Translations under genes and position numbers: made by a program | Part shown: positions 26,271-34,932 of the stretch, piece by piece | Numbering within the stretch: the first letter of the stretch is position 1 | Layout of the letters: each line of letters begins with the position of its first letter | DNA from: CAZKWG01 sp964615375 | GTDB lineage: Bacteria; Myxococcota_A; UBA796; CAZKWG01 | NCBI GenBank assembly: GCA_964615375.1 | Contig: CAZTOW010000001.1 | Coordinates: forward strand, 1 to 64,000 | Direction of reading: 5' to 3' | DNA: 64,000 bases | Notes under the pieces: model-generated | The model's database searches: none | Seen by the model: the letters and a program-made list of their open reading frames with translations, nothing else | What the model was told of the DNA's origin: nothing

Positions 26271-27701
26271 TCAGCGCGCCCGCGCGCCGCTCGCCGAGTC
26301 CTCGACCGCCAGCACGCCGCAGCAGGAGACCGTGAGCGTCACGGTGTCCGTGGACGTCTCGCCGGGGCAGTCCGTCGCCGAGAGCTGGAAGACGTACTCG
26401 TTGCTCTCGCAGACGTCCGGCTCGGTGGGCGTCGGCTCGTTGAGCGTGACGGTGGTGACCAGCGAGGTGGGGTCGGTGATGTCGGCGTCGCCGCTCACCA
26501 CGGTCCACGTCACCTCGTAGGGGTCGCCGTCGCCGTCGCTGACGGAGGCGTCGCCGCCCAGGGTCAGGGTCTGGTTGGCGCAGGAGTCGCAGTCGTAGGT
26601 GTAGCCGTCCTCTTCGCACTCGGCCGAGCCGCCGTCCACCGCCGCGCCCGCGCCCGCCTCGACCGCCGGCTCGCTGTTGAAGGTGCGCTCGGTGGCCGTG
26701 ATCGTCACGGTGTCGGGGGTGGCCCAGGCCTCCCCGTCGAAGGCCGTGAGCGAGAGCACGTAGCTGCCAGCCACGTCCGGGTAGAAGGTCGGCGACACCG
26801 CCGAGCGATCCGAGAAGTTCGCGTCGTTGGTGGCCGAAGAGCCCGAGGGCTTGCTCTGGATGGACCAGAGGTAGGTCAGCCCGTCCGGGGTGTCGGAGTC
26901 GTAGGTGCCCGTGCCGTCCAGCGTGGTCGCCATGCAGTCGGAGACCGACTTGTCGTCACCCGCGTCCGCCACCGGGGCGGTGGACGAGGACGAGCTCACC
27001 AGCACCAGGGTGGTGTCCGGGTCCGAGTCGGAGGTGCCGTTGTTCACGATGAGCGAGGCGATGTACATGCCCGCCTTGTCGGCCGTGAACGTCGGGCCCA
27101 CGCTGGTGGAGCCGGAGAGCGTCGCCGAGCTGCCCGTGGGCAGCGTGATCAGCGTCCAGGCGTAGGTCAGCGTGCCGCCGCCCGGATCGTAGGAGTCCGA
27201 GCCGTCCAGCGTGAAGGTCGCGCCCAGCAGACCCTCCTGGTCGCTGCCCGCGTCGGCCACCGGGGAGCCCGCGTCGGTGATCGTCACGACCGCGTAGTCC
27301 GGCCGGCTCTCCAGCCCGCCCGCGTCCTTGACGACCAGCTTGACGATGTAGGTGCCGACCACGTCCGGGCGGAAGGTCGTCGAGGTGACGTCGCTGTAGT
27401 TCTCGGTGAACGGGGCCTCGCGCTCGTTGACGGTCGAGCCGTCGGGCACGCGATCGAAGGACCAGAAGAAGGTGATGGCGTCACCGTCGGGGTCCGTCGA
27501 GCCGCGCCCGTCCAGGCCGACGGCCTCCAGCGAGTCCTGGGTCACGTCCGAGCCGGCGTCCGCGACCGGGCGATGGTTCTCACCGCCGCCCTCGCCGCCC
27601 TCACCACCTGAGCCCGAGCTCCCGCTACCTGTCTCGGTCTTGTCGGTCCCGCAGGCCCCAAGGAGGGCCAGCCAGGCCATGCCGAAAGTGGAGATACGCA
27701 T
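26271..27701 (-). CDS. PKD-domain lipoprotein (tandem copy 2)
   Basis: About 476 residues from ATG 27701; ATG 27710 is an alternative. Lipobox LLGAC, a Gly/Ser/Glu linker, then four PKD-like domains. They are recognisable by ANAGxD-type strands (RPVADAGSD, SPVADAGSD, APVADAGDD), the SYDP/TYDSD turn and the LTYxW core (LTYAWTLITLP, LTYLWSIQSKP). Two Cys-rich inserts (DGYTYDCDSCANQ and a CCGVLAV end) occur in the last unit. Such domains mediate protein or polysaccharide contacts at the surface. It lies 22 bp after the related gene at 27723. Confidence 0.85.
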   Translation of the reverse strand: MRISTFGMAWLALLGACGTDKTETGSGSSGSGGEGGEGGGENHRPVADAGSDVTQDSLEAVGLDGRGSTDPDGDAITFFWSFDRVPDGSTVNEREAPFTENYSDVTSTTFRPDVVGTYIVKLVVKDAGGLESRPDYAVVTITDAGSPVADAGSDQEGLLGATFTLDGSDSYDPGGGTLTYAWTLITLPTGSSATLSGSTSVGPTFTADKAGMYIASLIVNNGTSDSDPDTTLVLVSSSSSTAPVADAGDDKSVSDCMATTLDGTGTYDSDTPDGLTYLWSIQSKPSGSSATNDANFSDRSAVSPTFYPDVAGSYVLSLTAFDGEAWATPDTVTITATERTFNSEPAVEAGAGAAVDGGSAECEEDGYTYDCDSCANQTLTLGGDASVSDGDGDPYEVTWTVVSGDADITDPTSLVTTVTLNEPTPTEPDVCESNEYVFQLSATDCPGETSTDTVTLTVSCCGVLAVEDSASGARAR

Positions 27702-27722
27702 GTCCGTCAAGCCTCCCGGGGC

Positions 27723-29138
27723 TCAGAAGCTGGTGCTGTCTTTCTTGCCGGTGCACTCGTAGGTGATCGTCATCGTGTCCGCGCCTTCGCCATCGCAGGC
27801 GTCCGTCACGGTGAGCGTCACGTCGTAGGTGACCGTGGTGTCCACGCGGTACTCCGCCGGGACCTCGGGGACCGTGGCGTTCGTGCTGGGCGAGGTGGGC
27901 AGCTCGATGTCGAGCGTGCTGGTGGGCTCGCTCCAGAGGAAGGTGAGATCGTCGCCGTCGGGGTCGTAGGAGGAGGTGCCGTCCAGCTCGACCTCTACGG
28001 CCTCGCAGGGCTCGCAGGTGGCGGAGTAGGACATGCCGACGGTGCAGGCGGCCTCGCCCTCGAGGGACTGATCGTCGCCGGCGTTGGCGATGGGCAGGGT
28101 GTTCAGCCCCTCGTCCAGGACGGTGAAGGTGACGATGTCCGGCGCCGACCAGTCGGTCCCGTCGAAGACCTGGAGCTGGAAGGTGTAGTCGCCCGCCACG
28201 ACCGGGTCGTCCGGCAGGTTGAAGGTGGGCGCGGCGGCCGTCGGGTCGCTGAAGTCCGCGTCGGAGGCGCTCGAGCCCGAGGGCGCAGACACCAGGCTCC
28301 AGGAGTAGGTCAGCGCGTCGCCGTCCAGGTCGTAGCTGCCGTAGCCGTTCAGCTCGATCGTGGCGTTGATGCAGGGAGACAGCTCCTCGCTGTCCCCGGC
28401 GTCGGCCACCGGCAGGCGGTTGTCGGAGGCCACGTCCACGTAGCAGAGGTCGGGCTCCGACCACTGGTAGCCGTCAGAGACCACCAGGCTGAGCACGAAC
28501 ACGCCGTCGCAGTCCGGGACCACCTTGACGTAGGCCGTGGCGTCGTCGTAGAGGTCGCGCGAGCTCAGCGCCGAGCAGTCCGGCGCCGACGTGAGGCTCC
28601 AGGCGTAGGTGAGCGCCGCGCCCTCCGGGTCGTAGGAGCCCGAGCCGTCCAGCGTCGAGCGGACCCCGACCTCGCCGTCCTGGTCGTCGCCGCAGTCGGC
28701 CACCGGAGGCGCGTCGTCCGAGGTCACCGTGATGACCACGAGGTCCGCGGGGCTGCCGTGCTCGCCGTCGGAGACCACCAGCGACAGCACGTAGTCGCCC
28801 GGCACGTCCGGCGTGAACGCCACCGCCACCGCCGTCGCGGAGCCGTTGTCCGAGAGCGCCGTCTCGTCGATGGCGGAGTCCGTGGGGACCGCCTCGAAGG
28901 ACCAGGTGTAGGTGAGCGCGTCGGTCTTGCAGACCGCGCTGCCCGAGCCGTCCACCGTCACGGTGGTCCCCAGCGAGACGGTCTGGTCCGCGCCCGCGTT
29001 CGCCATCGGGCTCTCGCAGTCGCCGCCGGCGCCGGAGTCGTCGATCGGCGTGACCTTGTCGGTCTCAATGGTGCACCCGCCCAGGAGACCGAGGGCCAGG
29101 GTGCTGAGGAGGGCGCTTCGAAGGAGGGGGACTGCCAT
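27723..29138 (-). CDS. PKD-domain lipoprotein (tandem copy 1)
   Basis: 471 residues. Lipoprotein signal ending LLGGC (Cys22), followed by four PKD-like domains (MANAGADQTVS, PPVADCGDDQDG, LPVADAGDSEE, LPIANAGDDQS) each with a LTYxW or LTFLW core. A Cys pair CEPCEAVEVEL sits in the last domain, as in the downstream copy. Domain number and order match the next gene, so the pair is a tandem duplication. Adhesive or structural surface role is inferred. Confidence 0.86.
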   Translation of the reverse strand: MAVPLLRSALLSTLALGLLGGCTIETDKVTPIDDSGAGGDCESPMANAGADQTVSLGTTVTVDGSGSAVCKTDALTYTWSFEAVPTDSAIDETALSDNGSATAVAVAFTPDVPGDYVLSLVVSDGEHGSPADLVVITVTSDDAPPVADCGDDQDGEVGVRSTLDGSGSYDPEGAALTYAWSLTSAPDCSALSSRDLYDDATAYVKVVPDCDGVFVLSLVVSDGYQWSEPDLCYVDVASDNRLPVADAGDSEELSPCINATIELNGYGSYDLDGDALTYSWSLVSAPSGSSASDADFSDPTAAAPTFNLPDDPVVAGDYTFQLQVFDGTDWSAPDIVTFTVLDEGLNTLPIANAGDDQSLEGEAACTVGMSYSATCEPCEAVEVELDGTSSYDPDGDDLTFLWSEPTSTLDIELPTSPSTNATVPEVPAEYRVDTTVTYDVTLTVTDACDGEGADTMTITYECTGKKDSTSF

Positions 29139-29520
29139 GAGGTCGCTCCGCGGGGCGCTGGCTCGGCGAGCGGTCGAGCCGGGGCGTGGAGAGGATCTGC
29201 GCTAATGTACAGAAAACCCGTCCCCATCGTCAACAGCGAAGCGGCTCACTCTGATGGAGCGACCCGTTGGCTGTCCCGAGGAGGGATGGGCTCTCGAAAT
29301 GGAGTGTTGCCCCTGATTCATTGGATCGCAAGCCTTAACTGGGGGCTCGCGCGTTGCCCGCCTGAGCGGCCGAGAGTAGCGGACCTCCCGCTCCAGGCTT
29401 GCCCGACAGGCCTCCGGGATTAGCTTCCCTGCCGTCCTCGACCCGGCTCCCGGCGCGCGCGCACGGGGGGCGGCTCGAGGGAGCGGGCGAAGCGGAGAAG
29501 GCGACGAGGAGAGGGCGACC
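29139..29520. other. 382-bp intergenic region between divergent genes
   Basis: No ORF with a convincing ribosome site, RNA fold or repeat was seen. It should hold the promoters of the minus-strand PKD operon and the plus-strand HEAT gene. The part near 29200-29350 is less GC-rich than its surroundings. A GGAGAGGGCGACC ribosome site precedes the HEAT gene. Confidence 0.5.
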
Positions 29521-30234
29521 ATGGGGCTGTTCGACTTCCTGAGCGGCGGTGAAGAGGCGCAGCTGCGCCGGCACGCGAAGCGCATGACCAACATCAACGC
29601 GCAGACCGAGGACCGGCAGGCCAGCGCGCAGTGGCTGGCGGAGAACGGCAGCGATCCAGCCATCCTCGGCCTGCTGGGGCGCTTCACCTGGACATTCGAG
29701 AACGGGATGAAGGACTCCGCGGAGAAGAAGCTGGTCTACGACCTGCTGCTGGACCTGGGGCCCAAGGTCTGCGAGCCCGTGCGCGAGTGGATGAAGAAGA
29801 ACGCCAACATCGCGCAGCCCCTCCGCCTGCTGGAGCACTTCGAGGGCAAGGACGGCGTGGTCAAGGTCCTGCTGGAGATGCTCGCGCGCGAGAACGACCC
29901 CTTCAAGACCGAGAAGAAGCGCCAGATCCTCATCAAGCTGGCGGAGTACAAGCACCCGTCCATCGTCCCCGCCGTGGTCCCGGTGCTGAAGGACTTCGAC
30001 GAGGGCGTGCGCTACGGCGCGGCCGAGGTGCTGCTGGCGCAGGACGATCCCTCGGTCGCCGGCCCGCTGGCGGAGCGCCTGGCGGACCGGGAGGAGGACA
30101 GCGGGCGCCTGCGCGGGCGCGTGGCCGAGTGTTTTCACCAGCGCCGCTGGTCTCTCGGCGAGCACGCCGCCGCGGTGGCCGCCAACGCCCCGCGCGGCTG
30201 GCAGGTCCAGGGCGACCGCGTGCTCCCGGCCTGA
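29521..30234 (+). CDS. HEAT-repeat domain protein
   Basis: 237 residues, cytoplasmic. After MGLFDFLSGGEEAQLRRHAKR the sequence is all helical, with repeated paired helices typical of HEAT/armadillo units. The clearest is HPSIVPAVVPVLKDFDEGVRYGAAEVLLAQDDPSVAGPLAERL (about residues 145-190 as a run). Such proteins act as binding scaffolds. The gene ends 3 bp from the convergent asparaginase gene. No partner is evident. Confidence 0.8.
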   Translation: MGLFDFLSGGEEAQLRRHAKRMTNINAQTEDRQASAQWLAENGSDPAILGLLGRFTWTFENGMKDSAEKKLVYDLLLDLGPKVCEPVREWMKKNANIAQPLRLLEHFEGKDGVVKVLLEMLARENDPFKTEKKRQILIKLAEYKHPSIVPAVVPVLKDFDEGVRYGAAEVLLAQDDPSVAGPLAERLADREEDSGRLRGRVAECFHQRRWSLGEHAAAVAANAPRGWQVQGDRVLPA

Positions 30235-30237
30235 GGC

Positions 30238-31242
30238 TCAGGCGGGGCTGGAGCACTCCCCGGCCAGGGGAGCGGTGAAGCGCTCCTGGAAGGCCGAGAG
30301 ATCCGCCCCCTGCCCCAGCATCCACATGGCCTTGACCGTGGCGGCCTCCACCGTCATGTCCTCGGTGAAGACCGCGCCCGCGTCGCGGAGCATCGCGCTG
30401 TTCTGGTAGCGCCCGGGGCTCACGCGGCCGGTCGTACACTGGGAGGCCACGATCACGGGCACGCCGCGGGCGCAGGCGCGGCGCACGAGCTCGGGCCAGC
30501 CGGCGCGGGGCAGGTTGCCCTCCCCGAAACCCCGCAGCAGGATCGCGCGGGCGCCGCCGTCGATGAGGCGGTCCACCAGCGCGGGATCCAGGCCCGGGAA
30601 GAGGCCGAGCACGGCCACCTCGGTGGAGAAGCCCGGCCGCAGGCGGAAGGGGCCCTGGGGTCGGAGCGGCGGGGCCTTCGCCTCGATCTCCACGCCCATC
30701 TCCAGGAGCGGCGGGAAATTCGGGGAGGCGAAGGCCGTGTACGCCTGCACGGAGGTCTTGGTCGCCCGGTTGCCGCGCAGCAGGGTGGTGCCGAAGTACA
30801 GGCCCACCTCGGGCAGGTCCAGGGTCGCGCAGTGCGTGGAGTGGACGAGGTTGGCGTCGGCGTCGGTGCGCAGCACGGAGCGCGGGCGCTGGCTGCCGGT
30901 GAGGATGACCGGCTTCGGCAGGCCCTCCAGCATGTAGGAGAGCGCGCAGGCGGTGTACGCCATCGTGTCCGTGCCGTGCAGCACGACGAAGCCGTCGTGG
31001 CTGTCCAGCGCGCCGGCGATCTCCGCGCCGAGGCGCTCCCAGAGCGCGGGCGTCATGTCCGAGGAGTCGATGCTCGCGATCACGCGGGCGTCGAGCTCGC
31101 AGAGGTCGTGCAGCGGCTCCAGGAAGCCCAGGTCCATGGCCCCCGGGTCCGCGGGCTCCAGCGTGTCCGAGCCCCGGCGCCGCACCATCCCGAAGGTGCC
31201 GCCGGTGGCCAGGAAGAGGACGCGCCGCCGCTCCTGGTTCAT
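30238..31242 (-). CDS. ansA: Type I L-asparaginase
   Basis: 334 residues, cytoplasmic-type (no signal). Both asparaginase signatures are present: LFLATGGTFGM near the N-terminus with the nucleophilic Thr, and FVVLHGTDTMAYTA with the second catalytic Thr-Asp pair. PVILTGSQRP and later the C-terminal ILLRGFGEGNLP segment complete the fold. It converts L-asparagine to aspartate and ammonia. The start at 31242 follows GGAG of the CTCC-rich upstream strand. It lies 1 bp after the small lipoprotein gene on the same strand. Confidence 0.9.
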   Translation of the reverse strand: MNQERRRVLFLATGGTFGMVRRRGSDTLEPADPGAMDLGFLEPLHDLCELDARVIASIDSSDMTPALWERLGAEIAGALDSHDGFVVLHGTDTMAYTACALSYMLEGLPKPVILTGSQRPRSVLRTDADANLVHSTHCATLDLPEVGLYFGTTLLRGNRATKTSVQAYTAFASPNFPPLLEMGVEIEAKAPPLRPQGPFRLRPGFSTEVAVLGLFPGLDPALVDRLIDGGARAILLRGFGEGNLPRAGWPELVRRACARGVPVIVASQCTTGRVSPGRYQNSAMLRDAGAVFTEDMTVEAATVKAMWMLGQGADLSAFQERFTAPLAGECSSPA

Positions 31243-31243
31243 A

Positions 31244-31558
31244 TCAGAAGATATACAGGTTTGGATTGTAGCAGGCGCCCTCGGCGATGGCGTCGCACTC
31301 CTCGTCCCGGACGCAGCGCTTGAGCTCTGCGAGCTCGTCCCGCAAGATCTCGTTCTCCCAGTCGTCCTCGTAGAGGGACTGTTGCGTCTCGCAGCTCGCC
31401 TCGCACTCGTCCTGGGCGACGCGCGGCTGATCCACCGTGCCGTCCTCGCACTCCAGCAGCTTCTCGCAGGTGGAGGCACAGGTGGGCTCACAGCCACCGA
31501 GCAAGGCCAGCGCCGCGCCGAAGAGCGCGAGCGCGGCGCCAGGGTGCAGCAGGCGCAT
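31244..31558 (-). CDS. Small Cys-rich lipoprotein (tandem copy 2)
   Basis: 104 residues from ATG 31558. The longer frame overlaps the neighbouring gene and is rejected. Lipoprotein signal MRLLHPGAALALFGAALALLGGC, then a helical domain with paired cysteines (CEPTCASTCEKLLECEDG, DECEASCETQ, CVRDEECDAIAEGACY). The same CxxTC and final CDxxxxGxC layout occurs in the gene immediately upstream at 31564. Family unknown. Confidence 0.7.
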   Translation of the reverse strand: MRLLHPGAALALFGAALALLGGCEPTCASTCEKLLECEDGTVDQPRVAQDECEASCETQQSLYEDDWENEILRDELAELKRCVRDEECDAIAEGACYNPNLYIF

Positions 31559-31563
31559 GGGCG

Positions 31564-31959
31564 TCACTGGGAGAACGAGGTCGGCGCGCAGTAGCCGTCG
31601 TTCAGGAACTCGCAGTCGGTCGCCCAGACGCAGTCCATCCAGGCGGCGGCCTGCACGTCCGTCTTCAGCTCGACGCTGGTGGAGCCCGTGATGCGCTCGT
31701 CGGGGTTGTAGTCCCCCATCTCGCCCGGGTTGTCCAGGGCGGCCTGGCATTTGTAGTTGCAGGCCTCGATGAGGTCCTCAGAGCTCTGGCCCGGGTGGGT
31801 GATGCCGCAGCCGGTGGTGCCGTCCACGGCGCCGTCCACGAAGAGGCGCTGGCAGGTGCTGCTGCAGTCTGGGGCGTCGCAGCCCGCGCCGAGCAGCGCG
31901 AGACCGAACACCGCCGAGGCGGCGAGGATGGAGGGTACTACGCTCGAGGACCGCTGCAT
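31564..31959 (-). CDS. Small Cys-rich lipoprotein (tandem copy 1)
   Basis: 131 residues from ATG 31959. Signal MQRSSSVVPSILAASAVFGLALLGAGC, then CDAPDCSSTCQRLF, ACNYKCQAAL and a C-terminal CVWATDCEFLNDGYC. The cysteine pattern parallels the next gene, 5 bp downstream, so the two are a diverged tandem pair. Disulfide-stabilised outer-membrane or periplasmic lipoproteins are implied; function unknown. Confidence 0.7.
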   Translation of the reverse strand: MQRSSSVVPSILAASAVFGLALLGAGCDAPDCSSTCQRLFVDGAVDGTTGCGITHPGQSSEDLIEACNYKCQAALDNPGEMGDYNPDERITGSTSVELKTDVQAAAWMDCVWATDCEFLNDGYCAPTSFSQ

Positions 31960-32028
31960 GGCTGGACTCCAGTGTCGGGGGGCATGGTAATTGGACGGGT
32001 CGGGGCCCGTCAAACCAAGGTCGTTCCG

Positions 32029-33189
32029 GTGCACGTCCTCCAGGTCACTCCCTACTTCCCGCCGACCTGGGCTTATGGCGGCATCCCGCGGATCGTGGAC
32101 GGTCTCTCTCGCGCGCTGGTCCGCCGCGGCGTGCGCGTCACGGTGCTGACCACGGACGCCTACGACGAGGCCCGGCGCGCGGGCGTGCCGGCTGACCGGG
32201 ACCACGAGGGCGTGCGCGTGCTGACCGTGCGCAACCTCTCCAACGGCCTGGCCTGGCGGCACCAGCTCTTCCTGCCCCTCGGCGCGCGGCGCGCCCTGGA
32301 GGCCCTGGGCGAGCTCCCCGACCTCGTCCACCTGCACGGCCACCGCCACCTGCTCAACAACGCCGCCGCCGGCTGGGCGCGGACCCACCGGCTGCCCTGG
32401 GTGCTCACCGCCAACGGGACCCTGGCCCGGCACGAGCGAAAGGTGGCGCTCAAGGCCGCCTGGGACCTCCTCGTCTCCGGCAGCATCCCCCGCGAGGCCG
32501 CCCGCTGCGTGGCCGTGAGCGCCGCCGACGTGGCCCAGCACCTCGCCGCGGGCGTCCCCGCCGAGCGCGTGGCGCGCATCCCCAACGGCCTCGACCTCGC
32601 CGAGTTCGAGGCGCTCCCTCCCCGCGGCACCTTCCGCGCCGCGCACGGCCTGGGGCAGCGGCCGATCGTGGCCTACCTCGGGCAGATCTCGCCGCGCAAG
32701 GGCGTGGACCACCTCCTGCGCGCCTGGGAGGGCGGGGGGCCGGAGGGCGCGGCGCTGGTCATCGCCGGGGCGCCGCGCCAGGGCGAGCTGCCCGAGGCCG
32801 GGCCGGACGTGCTCTACACCGGGGTCATCGGCGGAGTGGAGCGCCTCGCCCTGCTGGCCGACGCCGACGTGCTGGTCTACCCGTCCACGGCGGAGGTCTT
32901 CGGGCTGGTGCCCTTCGAGGGGCTGCTGTGCGGCGCCCCCGTCGTGGTGGGCGACGACTGCGGCTGCGGCGAGCTCATCGCCGAGGCGGGCGCGGGCCTG
33001 CTCGTGCGCCACGCCGACGTGGGGGGGCTGGTCGCGCGGATCCGCACCCTGCTCCGGGATCGTGTCGCGGCGGAGGCCATGGTCGCGAGGGGCAGGCGCT
33101 ACATTCGAGAGCGGCTGGGCTTCGAGGTGGTCGCGGCCCGGCACGAGGACCTGTACGCCGAGGTGCTGCGGGAGGCGGCACGCCCATGA
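32029..33189 (+). CDS. Glycosyltransferase family 4 protein
   Basis: About 386 residues from GTG 32029 (AAGG upstream; N-terminus HVLQVTPYFPPTWAYGGIPR fits the GT4 glycine-rich loop). An ATG at 31984 would add 15 residues. GT-B fold: N-terminal acceptor domain with HLHGHRHLLNN, C-terminal donor domain with VAYLGQISPRKGVDHLLRAW and the EX7E-like VYPSTAEVFGLVPFEGLLCG. It transfers a sugar from an NDP donor, probably in capsule, LPS or exopolysaccharide assembly. Its stop overlaps the next gene's start (ATGA). Confidence 0.88.
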   Translation: MHVLQVTPYFPPTWAYGGIPRIVDGLSRALVRRGVRVTVLTTDAYDEARRAGVPADRDHEGVRVLTVRNLSNGLAWRHQLFLPLGARRALEALGELPDLVHLHGHRHLLNNAAAGWARTHRLPWVLTANGTLARHERKVALKAAWDLLVSGSIPREAARCVAVSAADVAQHLAAGVPAERVARIPNGLDLAEFEALPPRGTFRAAHGLGQRPIVAYLGQISPRKGVDHLLRAWEGGGPEGAALVIAGAPRQGELPEAGPDVLYTGVIGGVERLALLADADVLVYPSTAEVFGLVPFEGLLCGAPVVVGDDCGCGELIAEAGAGLLVRHADVGGLVARIRTLLRDRVAAEAMVARGRRYIRERLGFEVVAARHEDLYAEVLREAARP

Positions 33190-34928
33190 AGGACACCCTC
33201 GACATCCGCCGACTCTGCTGGCTCGGGCTGCTGGTCCTCGTGCTGCTGGCCTGGCGCGGGGCGCTGGACGCCCCCTTCGTCTACGACGACAAGCTGGAGG
33301 TGGTCGGCAACGCCACCATCCGCGTGCTGGACGAGTGGCGGGCCATCCTCACCTACAACCCGAGCCGGATGCTGCTCATCGCCAGCTACGCGATCAACTA
33401 CCACTTCGCCGAGCTGGACCCCGTCCCTTATCACATCGTCAACCTGATCATCCATGGGCTCTGTGTCGGGGCGGCGCTGAGCCTGGCCGAGGCGCTCGGT
33501 CGCCTCGCCGGCCACCCCCGACCGCTGGGCGCGGCCGTGATCGGCGTGGGCCTCTGGGCCGTACACCCGATGACCACGCAGGCCGTGACCTACATCACCG
33601 GGCGCTCGGAGAGCCTGTGCGCGCTCTTCTGCCTCGTGAGCCTGAGCCTGTGGGCCCAGGCCCTCCTGCTCGAGCGCGCCACCGGGGAGGCCGACACGGG
33701 CGGGCGGCTCCTGGCCATGCTGGCGGCGGTGGGGGCCCTGCTCTCCAAGGAGGTAGGCGTCATGCTGCCTCCGGCCCTCCTGCTCTTGGAGATCTTCTTC
33801 CCCGCGCGCGGCCCGGCGGCGGCGGGCCTGGGCTCGCTGCTGGACCGCCTGCGCTCCGTCCGCTGGCTCTACATCCTCCCGCTGGCGCAGCTCGTCGTGG
33901 GCGCCATGGTGCTGAGGGTCTGGGTCACCGGCGGGCTGATCCCGCAGGAGGTGGAGCGACCGCTGGGCGTGCAGCTGCTGACGCAGGCCGAGGTCTGGAT
34001 GCGCTACGTCGCCCTCTGGCTCGCGCCCGTGGGGCAGACGGTCTTCCACGTGGTGCCCGACGTGGACCCCCTCGCGCCGCGGGCCGCCTTGGCGGGGCTC
34101 GGCTGGATCGCGATGGTGGGCCTCGCCGTCATCTGGGGGCAGCGGGTCCCCCTCGCCGGATTCGCGCTCAGCGCGGGCGCCCTCTTCCTCATCCCGTCCA
34201 GCTCCGTGGCCCCGCTCAAGGAGCACATGGCGGAGCACCGGGCCTACGCGCTCGGCCTCTGGCTGGCCCTGGCCATCGCCTGGAGCGTCTCCGCGCCGCG
34301 AAAGGATCGCGGGCTCCCCCGCGCGCCGCGCCTGGACCTCCACCGCCTCGGCGCCCTGGTGGGCGTGGCGCTGATCGGCTTCCTCCCGGGGCTCACCGAC
34401 GCGCGGAACGCGGTCTGGTCGTCCGAGGTCGCGCTCTGGCGGGAGGCCACGACGCGAAACCCCGAATCCGGGGCCGCCTGGTACGGGCTCGGCGACGCGC
34501 TGCGCTTCGAGGGCAAGTACAACCCGGCCATGGCCGCCTACCAGAAGGCGACGGAGCTGGACCCCTCCAACCTGGACGCCTGGAACAACCTCGGGATCGC
34601 CCGCGCCGAGCTCGGCGACATCGACGGGGCCAGCGAGGCCTGGCGCAGCCTGCTCCGCCGCAGCCCCACCTACTGCAAGGCGCACAACAACCTGGGCTTC
34701 CTGGCGCTCCGGCGGCGCGAGTGGGACATGGCACTCATCGAGCTCAACACCACGCTGAGCTACTGCCCGGACAACGTGCTGGCCCACTGGGGCCTGGGGA
34801 ACGTCTACTTCGGCCCCCGCCGCGAGCCGGAGCGCGCCATCTTCCACTACCAGCGCGTGCTGGATCTGGACCCCGACTTCCAGCACGGCCCGGAGATCCG
34901 CCAGCGCCTGCTGGAGCTGACCTGGTGA
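33186..34928 (+). CDS. TMTC-like membrane protein with C-terminal TPR repeats
   Basis: 580 residues. N-terminal 430 residues contain about ten membrane helices with the first-loop motif LDAPFVYDDKLEVVGN, HPMTTQAVTYITGRSESL and LLSKEVGVMLPPALL. These are characteristic of TMTC / PMT-like GT-C proteins. Residues about 445-570 form three to four TPRs (AAWYGLGDALRFEGKYNPAM, DAWNNLGIARAELGDIDGA, KAHNNLGFLALRRREWDMA). Coupled to the GT4 gene by ATGA overlap, suggesting protein or polysaccharide glycosylation. Enzyme activity is inferred from family only. Confidence 0.82.
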   Translation: MKDTLDIRRLCWLGLLVLVLLAWRGALDAPFVYDDKLEVVGNATIRVLDEWRAILTYNPSRMLLIASYAINYHFAELDPVPYHIVNLIIHGLCVGAALSLAEALGRLAGHPRPLGAAVIGVGLWAVHPMTTQAVTYITGRSESLCALFCLVSLSLWAQALLLERATGEADTGGRLLAMLAAVGALLSKEVGVMLPPALLLLEIFFPARGPAAAGLGSLLDRLRSVRWLYILPLAQLVVGAMVLRVWVTGGLIPQEVERPLGVQLLTQAEVWMRYVALWLAPVGQTVFHVVPDVDPLAPRAALAGLGWIAMVGLAVIWGQRVPLAGFALSAGALFLIPSSSVAPLKEHMAEHRAYALGLWLALAIAWSVSAPRKDRGLPRAPRLDLHRLGALVGVALIGFLPGLTDARNAVWSSEVALWREATTRNPESGAAWYGLGDALRFEGKYNPAMAAYQKATELDPSNLDAWNNLGIARAELGDIDGASEAWRSLLRRSPTYCKAHNNLGFLALRRREWDMALIELNTTLSYCPDNVLAHWGLGNVYFGPRREPERAIFHYQRVLDLDPDFQHGPEIRQRLLELTW

Positions 34929-34932
34929 GCGC

